Shown piece by piece: positions 27,758 through 32,960 of a stretch of 32,960 nucleotides of DNA (position 1 is its first letter; the number at the start of each line of letters is the position of its first letter). The notes beneath the pieces were generated by a model. The model made no database searches. It was not told the DNA's origin and saw only the letters and a list, made by a program, of their open reading frames with translations. The position numbers and the translations under genes are program-made. Source of the DNA: Pseudomonadota bacterium (GTDB lineage Bacteria > Pseudomonadota > Gammaproteobacteria > Xanthomonadales > Rhodanobacteraceae); assembly GCA_021780735.1 (NCBI GenBank), contig JAJXYE010000097.1, positions 1 to 32,960 on the forward strand, given 5' to 3'.

Positions 27758-29089
27758 GTGATCACCCGTCATTCTCCCTTGCTGGAAACCATCCGCGACG
27801 CGGCCGTCGTGCTCGGCAGCGGCGACCACGACTATGACGCGCTGATGCGGATGGTGGGTGACCGCACCTTCGTGCTGCTCGGCGAGGCCACCCATGGCAC
27901 GCACGAGTTCTACACCATGCGCGCACAGATCACGCGTCGACTGATCGGGGAGCTCGGTTTCGATGCGGTTGCCGTGGAGGCCGACTGGCCCGACGCTTAC
28001 CGGCTCAATCGTCATGTCCGTGGCATCGGCGATGCCTCGATCGACGAGGCGTTCGGCGACTTCCAGCGCTTCCCGACCTGGATGTGGCGCAACCAGGCCG
28101 TGCGCGGATTCATCCAGTGGCTGCAGGCCCACAATGCCGGGCTTCCGGCCACCTCCCACACCGGCTTCTACGGGCTGGATCTGTACAGCCTGTACCGCTC
28201 GGCCGATGCAGTCATCGATTACCTCCAGGACGTCGACCCCGACCAGGCCACGCTCGCCCGTCAGCTCTATGTGGGGCTGGATCACGTGCGCGAGCCACAG
28301 ACTTACGGACTCGAGGCCGCCGCCGGCCTGCGCCCGCCCTGCCGCGATGCCGCCGCCGCCCTGCTCGTGAACCTGATCCGCAAGGCGCCGGCCTACCTGG
28401 CCGCCGACGGCTCGGCGGCGCAGGACGAGCAGTTCTTCGCCGAACGCAACGCGTACGTCGTGCTAAACGCCGAGCAGTACTACCGCGCCATGTTCGGCAG
28501 CCGCATCAACACCTGGAATCTGCGCGACAGCCACATGGTGAATACCCTGTTCGCGCTTCGCCAGCACCTGCGCTCGCAGGGGCGCAAGGGCCGCATCGTG
28601 GTATGGGCGCACAATTCGCATCTGGGCGATGCGCGTGCCACCCAGATGGGTCAACGCGGCGAATGGAATGTCGGCCAGCTTCTGCGCGAGCAGGCCGGGG
28701 CCGCGCAGGCCCTGCTGGTGGGCTTCACCACCTATACCGGTCACGTTACCGCGGCACGCGACTGGGACGCCCCGGCGGAACGGCGCTGGGTGCGTCCGGC
28801 ACGCGCGGACAGTTGCGAGCACCTGTTCTACACCACCCACCTTGACCGCTTCTTCCTGCCACTGTCCGGCATCGCGGCCGAGGATCTCGCGCCACCGCTG
28901 CTCGAGCGGGCCATCGGCGTCGTGTACCGCCCCGAAACGGAGCTCGCCAGCCATTACTTCAGCGCTTCGCTGAGTCAGCAGTTCGATGCCGTGTTCCACC
29001 TCGATGAAACCAGTGCGGTCGAACCGCTCGACATCAGCGCACACTGGACCACGCATGAGCCGCCGGACACCTACCCTTCGGGCCTGTAG
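27758..29089 (+). CDS. erythromycin-esterase-family protein
   Basis: 443-residue member of the erythromycin esterase (EreA/EreB-like) family. Catalytic-type residues are present: GEATHG (42-47, with Glu43 and His46), Glu74 in VEADWPD, and WAHNSHLGD (283-291, with His285 and His288). The family includes true macrolide esterases and many proteins of unknown substrate; nothing here indicates macrolide resistance. GTG 27758 has GAGG upstream; the earlier in-frame TTG 27716 lies before the start site expected from the FNR-type box, so it is disfavoured. Divergent from the phosphoribosyltransferase-hydrolase gene. Confidence 0.85.
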   Translation: MITRHSPLLETIRDAAVVLGSGDHDYDALMRMVGDRTFVLLGEATHGTHEFYTMRAQITRRLIGELGFDAVAVEADWPDAYRLNRHVRGIGDASIDEAFGDFQRFPTWMWRNQAVRGFIQWLQAHNAGLPATSHTGFYGLDLYSLYRSADAVIDYLQDVDPDQATLARQLYVGLDHVREPQTYGLEAAAGLRPPCRDAAAALLVNLIRKAPAYLAADGSAAQDEQFFAERNAYVVLNAEQYYRAMFGSRINTWNLRDSHMVNTLFALRQHLRSQGRKGRIVVWAHNSHLGDARATQMGQRGEWNVGQLLREQAGAAQALLVGFTTYTGHVTAARDWDAPAERRWVRPARADSCEHLFYTTHLDRFFLPLSGIAAEDLAPPLLERAIGVVYRPETELASHYFSASLSQQFDAVFHLDETSAVEPLDISAHWTTHEPPDTYPSGL

Positions 29090-29189
29090 CGATGCCGCAC
29101 CGGAACTGGCTCGACCCGCCTGACCGGCAACCCGCCATGCGCGGGGTGGAGCTGTTGCGGCCGGGGAAGGCCGTGCCGGCTCGACGTCG

Positions 29190-30929
29190 ATGAGCCGCAG
29201 CAATGCGGACATCGCCGCCGTGTTCGAGGAAGTGGCCGAGCTCCTCGAATGGCAGCAAGCCAATGCCTTTCGCGTGCGCGCCTACCGCAACGCGGCGCGC
29301 ACGATCGCCAGCTGGCCCGAGGCGATGGCCGACCTCATCGCACGCGATGGCAGGCTGGACGAGCTGCCGACGATCGGCAGGGATCTGGCTGGCAAGATCG
29401 GGGAGATCGTGCGGCGCGGCAGTTGCGACCTGCTCGATCGCCTGCGTTCGTCATCGCCACCGGGCATCACTGACCTGCTGCACATTTCGGGCCTGGGACC
29501 CAGGCGGGTGCATGCGCTTTACCACGAACTGGGCATCCACACGCCGACCCAGTTGCTCGATGCGGCACGCGAAGCTCGCATCCGCTCGCTGCCCGGCTTC
29601 GGGCCACGCAGCGAGCAGCGTCTGGCCGAAGCCGCGGCCGGCTATCTCGAGCGCTCACGGCGCTGGCCGCTGGCCAGGGTCGCGCCGATCGTCGATGCGC
29701 TGCAGACCTGGCTGCGCACCGCACCGGGCGTTGCCAGGGTGGTCATGGCCGGCAGCTTTCGTCGACGCCGCGAGACGGTCGGCGATCTGGATATCCTGAT
29801 CGCAGCGCAACCCGGGCCAGCACTGACCCGCTACCTCACGGGCTTCGAGCAGGTCGACTCGATCCTGTCACGCGGGCCCAGCCGAACCAGCGTGGTGCTC
29901 CATGGCGGCCTGCAGGTGGACTTCCGCGTGGTGGCGGCGACCGAGTTCGGCGCCGCGCTGGTCTACTTCACCGGCTCCAGGGCACACACCATCGCCCTGC
30001 GCCGCATCGCCCGGTCGCGCAAACTGAAGATCAACGAGTACGGGGTGTACCGTGGCCGCAAACGCATCGCCGGCGACACCGAGGCGTCCGTCTATGGCAG
30101 CATCGGCCTGCCCTGGATTCCACCGGAATTGCGCGAGAACCGGGGCGAGATCGAGGCAGCCCGCGACGGAACCTTGCCGAAGCTTGTCCAGCGCAGAGAC
30201 CTGCGCGGCGACTTGCACGCACATACACAAGCCAGCGACGGCAGGGAGAGCCTGGAACAGATGGCGCAGGCGGCAAAGGCCGCCGGCCTGAAGTATCTTG
30301 CCATCACCGATCATTCACGCCGCCTTGCCATCGCCAACGGACTCGATCCGGGACGCCTGGCGGCGCAGATCGATGCGATCGACCAGCTCAACGAAAAGCT
30401 CAGCGGCATCGTCCTGCTCAAGGGCATCGAAGTGGACATCCTGCCGGATGGGCGACTTGACCTCCCCGACGCCTTGCTCGCCCGCCTGGATCTGGTGGTC
30501 GGGGCGGTGCACAGCGATCTGGAGCTGTCGCGCGCACGACAGACCACGCGCATCCTGCGCGCCATGGATCGGCCGAATTTCAGCATCCTGGCGCATCCCA
30601 ATGGACGCCTGTTCGGCAGCCGCGGCCCATGCCAGCTGGACATGGATCTGATCATTGACCACGCCCGCGAACGCGGCTGCTTCCTTGAACTCGACTCGCA
30701 GCCGGATCGGCTGGACATGTTCGACACGCAGTGCCGGCGGGCCAGGGAGGCCGGCGTGATGGTGGCCATCTCCAGCGACGCCCACCACGGCAGTGACCTG
30801 CGCTGGCTGGAGCTGGGAGTCGATCAGGCTCGACGCGGGTGGCTGCAGGCAGGGGACGTGCTCAATGCTTTGCCGCTGGGTCAGCTGCGTCGCATGCTGG
30901 CCAGAACGATGACCCAGGCGCGAAAGTGA
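29190..30929 (+). CDS. polX: DNA polymerase/3'-5' exonuclease PolX
   Basis: Family X DNA polymerase with a PHP nuclease domain, used in gap-filling repair. It has 579 residues, normal length. Helix-hairpin-helix segments lie at about 55-140. The polymerase site GSFRRRRETVGDLDIL (188-203) gives Asp199 and Asp201, with the third Asp244 in LQVDFR. The PHP domain starts near 340 with DLHAHTQASDG (His343, His345), AITDHS (Asp374, His375), Glu414, His441, His469, Asp530 and His532. All metal ligands appear present. It starts 100 bp after the esterase-family gene and is probably cotranscribed. The ribosome binding site is weak. Confidence 0.94.
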   Translation: MSRSNADIAAVFEEVAELLEWQQANAFRVRAYRNAARTIASWPEAMADLIARDGRLDELPTIGRDLAGKIGEIVRRGSCDLLDRLRSSSPPGITDLLHISGLGPRRVHALYHELGIHTPTQLLDAAREARIRSLPGFGPRSEQRLAEAAAGYLERSRRWPLARVAPIVDALQTWLRTAPGVARVVMAGSFRRRRETVGDLDILIAAQPGPALTRYLTGFEQVDSILSRGPSRTSVVLHGGLQVDFRVVAATEFGAALVYFTGSRAHTIALRRIARSRKLKINEYGVYRGRKRIAGDTEASVYGSIGLPWIPPELRENRGEIEAARDGTLPKLVQRRDLRGDLHAHTQASDGRESLEQMAQAAKAAGLKYLAITDHSRRLAIANGLDPGRLAAQIDAIDQLNEKLSGIVLLKGIEVDILPDGRLDLPDALLARLDLVVGAVHSDLELSRARQTTRILRAMDRPNFSILAHPNGRLFGSRGPCQLDMDLIIDHARERGCFLELDSQPDRLDMFDTQCRRAREAGVMVAISSDAHHGSDLRWLELGVDQARRGWLQAGDVLNALPLGQLRRMLARTMTQARK

Positions 30930-30975
30930 GCTGGTGGTCGCCGGCCCGGTCGGCACCCGCCAGCAGGTTCTCTGG

Positions 30976-30989
30976 TTGACCGTCGTCAA
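30976..30989 (+). promoter_or_regulatory. FNR-type box upstream of the CBS-ATPase operon
   Basis: TTGAC-CGTC-GTCAA, a perfect inverted repeat. The -10 CATCAT (31012-31017) is at class II FNR spacing, with the start near 31024 and 34 nt before the CBS gene ATG. Best of the four sites. Confidence 0.75.
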
Positions 30990-31057
30990 GACGGCGGCGT
31001 TGCCCTGCGGCCATCATGCCGAGGTGGCCGGATGGGCCACGACCAAGGAGATTTTCG

Positions 31058-31507
31058 ATGCGCATCGCCGAAATCTGTACCCGCCACGTGGTGGCTGTCG
31101 AGGCCGACGCATCGGTGCGCGAAGCTGCCGGGGTCATGCGCAAGCAGCACGTTGGAAGTCTGGTCGTCACCCAGCAGCCCGACGGCGAGCGTATCCCGAT
31201 CGGCTTCGTCACCGATCGCGACATCGTCCTTGGCGTGGTCGCCGCGGGCATCGACGCCGATGCACTTGCCGTGGCCGACATCATGAGCGGCGATGTCGCC
31301 ACATGCACCGAGAGCGAAGACATCTTCGACGCCATCCAGACCATGCGTTCTCGCGGCATACGGCGCCTTCCGGTACTCAACGGCAATGGCGGACTGGCGG
31401 GCATGGTCAGCGCCGACGATATCTACTCGGCGCTCAGCACGCACATGCATGAACTGACCGCAGCCCTGACCGGCGAGCAGGTGCACGAGATGGCATCGCG
31501 CACCTGA
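31058..31507 (+). CDS. CBS-domain pair protein
   Basis: 149-residue protein made of two CBS domains (about 7-63 and 75-128), a module that binds adenine nucleotides and reports energy state. ATG 31058 has AAGGAG seven bases upstream; a longer frame to 31016 has no ribosome binding site and begins before the predicted transcription start. First gene of an operon with a small unknown ORF and a P-type ATPase. It has no fused output domain, so it may act on a partner. Confidence 0.92.
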   Translation: MRIAEICTRHVVAVEADASVREAAGVMRKQHVGSLVVTQQPDGERIPIGFVTDRDIVLGVVAAGIDADALAVADIMSGDVATCTESEDIFDAIQTMRSRGIRRLPVLNGNGGLAGMVSADDIYSALSTHMHELTAALTGEQVHEMASRT

Positions 31508-31533
31508 AGTTCCCCGTTCCGTGGAGCAAGGCG

Positions 31534-31869
31534 ATGGCAAAGCGATATCCGGTGGTTTGCTGTCCGATGACCGGCAACGCACAAGGGATCGCCGATGCGG
31601 TCGTCGCCGCCGTCAACACCGACCGCGAGAAAGATTGCGCGCGCTCTCGGCGGAATGGCACGGCTGCTGCGCTGCATGCCTGGTTCGATGCCATCACCCG
31701 TGGCGAGTCATCGATCGATCCCGTTCGTCGGAATCCGTGGGGATGCGGGATGCTGGTCGCCCGCGGATCGGATCTGTGCCATCGCGGCGCGCCGCATTCC
31801 TCTGAATGGGCCAGCGCAGCCCATGGCTTGATCGGGGGCGCTTCGCCCTGGGCCGGAACAGCGCCGTGA
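31534..31869 (+). CDS. hypothetical protein, 111 residues
   Basis: Not recognised. It begins MAKRYPVVCCPMTGNAQG with a GGAGCAAGG ribosome binding site, and shows two adjacent cysteines early, no signal peptide and no membrane segment. Its stop TGA overlaps the GTG start of the ATPase gene (GTGA), which supports translation and coupling. It lies 26 bp after the CBS gene. It could still be a chance frame with a fortunate overlap. Confidence 0.45.
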   Translation: MAKRYPVVCCPMTGNAQGIADAVVAAVNTDREKDCARSRRNGTAAALHAWFDAITRGESSIDPVRRNPWGCGMLVARGSDLCHRGAPHSSEWASAAHGLIGGASPWAGTAP

Positions 31870-32960
31870 CCCGCCGCCGCTCCGGGCCGACACGGGAACA
31901 CGCCGCCGACGCGATCGCACGCCCGCCCCGCAAAAACGGCGAAGCGTCGCGGCGATGGTCTGATGCAGCAGCAGCGGGCCTGTCCAGCCGCGAAGCCGCC
32001 GAGCGCCTGCGCCGCAATGGGCCAAACCTGCTACCGCAAGCACAACGGACGCGCTGGCTGGAAGCCATCGCCAGCATGCTGCGCGAACCGATGCTGTTGC
32101 TGCTGCTCGGTGCGGCTGTCATCTACTGGATCCTCGGCGATCCGCAGGAAGCAGCCGTACTTGGCGCCTCGGTGCTTCTGGTCATCGCCATGACTGCCTA
32201 CCAGGAGCTCAAGTCCGAACACGCACTGCAGGCGCTGCGCGACCTCAGCAGCCCGCGTGCGCGCGTGCTTCGCGACGGCATTACTTGCCAGGTCGCGGCG
32301 CGCGACCTGGTCACCGGTGACGTGATCCTGGTCGGTGAAGGCGATCGAGTGCCAGCCGATGCCCGGCTGTTCCATGGCGGCCATCTGCAGGTGGACGAAT
32401 CGCTGCTGTCCGGCGAATCGGTACCCGTACGTCGCCATGCCGCGAGCGCCGCATCGGGCGATAGCAGTGACCTTCTGCGTGCAGGCACCCTGGTGATCAG
32501 CGGTCATGGCATGGCCGAGGTGGTGGCTACCGGCGCCGACACGGAAGCAGGCCGAATCGGCGTGGCCCTGCGCACGATCCGCAGAGAGCCCTCGCCGATG
32601 CAGCGCGAAATGCGACACGTGGTTCTGGTGTTCGCCCTGATCGGGCTTGCTTCATGCACGTTGGTCGTCGCGCTTTACGTCAGCACCCGCGGCGGCTGGC
32701 TGGATGCGCTGCTGGCGGGTATCACGCTCGCCATCTCCAATATCCCCGAAGAACTGCCGGTGGTGATGACGGTATTCCTTGCCCTTGGCGCGTGGCGCAT
32801 GGCGCGTCATCAGGCACTGATCCGGCGTGCACCCGCCATCGAGGCGCTTGGCGCGGTGACGGTACTGTGCACCGACAAGACCGGCACGCTGACCGAGAAC
32901 CGCATGGCGGTGGTCGAACTGGCCACACCGGATGAACATGCCAAGCCATCGTCGGCGCTG
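31866..32960 (+). CDS. cation-translocating P-type ATPase, partial at window edge
   Basis: N-terminal 365 residues of a P2-type cation pump (ion unknown). Visible: a cation-ATPase N-terminal pattern (GLSSREAAERLRRNGPNLLP), two membrane helices, the actuator loop LLSGESVPV near residue 184, the membrane segment with NIPEELPVVMT, and the phosphorylation motif DKTGTLTENR with Asp337. It starts at GTG 31866, overlapping the previous stop. The gene continues beyond 32960. Unlike the ATPase remnant at 21926-22596, this one is intact as far as seen and has a different N-terminal sequence. Confidence 0.9.
   Translation, partial: MTRRRSGPTREHAADAIARPPRKNGEASRRWSDAAAAGLSSREAAERLRRNGPNLLPQAQRTRWLEAIASMLREPMLLLLLGAAVIYWILGDPQEAAVLGASVLLVIAMTAYQELKSEHALQALRDLSSPRARVLRDGITCQVAARDLVTGDVILVGEGDRVPADARLFHGGHLQVDESLLSGESVPVRRHAASAASGDSSDLLRAGTLVISGHGMAEVVATGADTEAGRIGVALRTIRREPSPMQREMRHVVLVFALIGLASCTLVVALYVSTRGGWLDALLAGITLAISNIPEELPVVMTVFLALGAWRMARHQALIRRAPAIEALGAVTVLCTDKTGTLTENRMAVVELATPDEHAKPSSAL

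Overview
The window is high-GC gammaproteobacterial chromosome. It most likely comes from the Xanthomonadales, family Rhodanobacteraceae (Rhodanobacter or Dyella-like). This is inferred from gene order (tig-clpP-clpX-lon-hup; surE-pcm-yqaA-nlpD; rlmE-ftsH), protein character and the presence of an FNR-type regulator; no database search was possible.

Positions 1-19,107 are a conserved core. On the minus strand, tig, clpP, clpX, lon and hup form the protein folding and degradation block. Upstream of it lie six tRNA genes that appear to form three transcription units: Arg-ACG alone; Pro-UGG, Arg-UCU, His and Lys together; and Leu-UAG. Next come ftsH and rlmE (minus), with yhbY divergent. After a small Mth938-like gene come surE, pcm, a DedA/YqaA-type membrane protein gene and an NlpD-like lipoprotein gene (minus), with an Smr-domain gene divergent from surE. 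A DUF6165-like gene, an unusual MIO-type ammonia-lyase with an extra insert, and hisS close the core.

Positions 19,276-32,960 change character immediately after a tRNA-Pro(CGG) gene with its own promoter and terminator. This is an accessory stress or low-oxygen region. It holds an FNR-family Fe-S regulator, two universal stress proteins, a degraded proton P-type ATPase, acetoacetyl-CoA reductase and a phasin (PHB metabolism), a zinc alcohol dehydrogenase, a phosphoribosyltransferase-hydrolase fusion, an erythromycin-esterase-family protein, a PolX DNA polymerase/PHP protein, a CBS-domain protein, a small unknown protein and a cation P-type ATPase that runs off the end.

The most interesting signal is regulatory. 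Four FNR-type inverted repeats (TTGAC/T/G-N4-ATCAA/GTCAA or equivalent) lie in the intergenic spaces of this accessory region: in front of the first stress protein (21052-21065), the phasin-USP-phaB operon (25086-25099), the divergent pair hydrolase fusion/esterase (27676-27689), and the CBS-unknown-ATPase operon (30976-30989). Two have a recognisable -10 element at the spacing expected for class II FNR promoters. The FNR-type regulator itself, with the four iron-sulfur cysteines and the E-x2-S-R DNA-reading residues, is encoded at the start of the region. The simplest reading is a self-contained oxygen-responsive persistence regulon, similar in kind to the low-oxygen-activated (lxa) locus described in Burkholderia cenocepacia. 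Several of its members (the fusion protein, the esterase-family protein, the small unknown ORF) have no established role in such a response.
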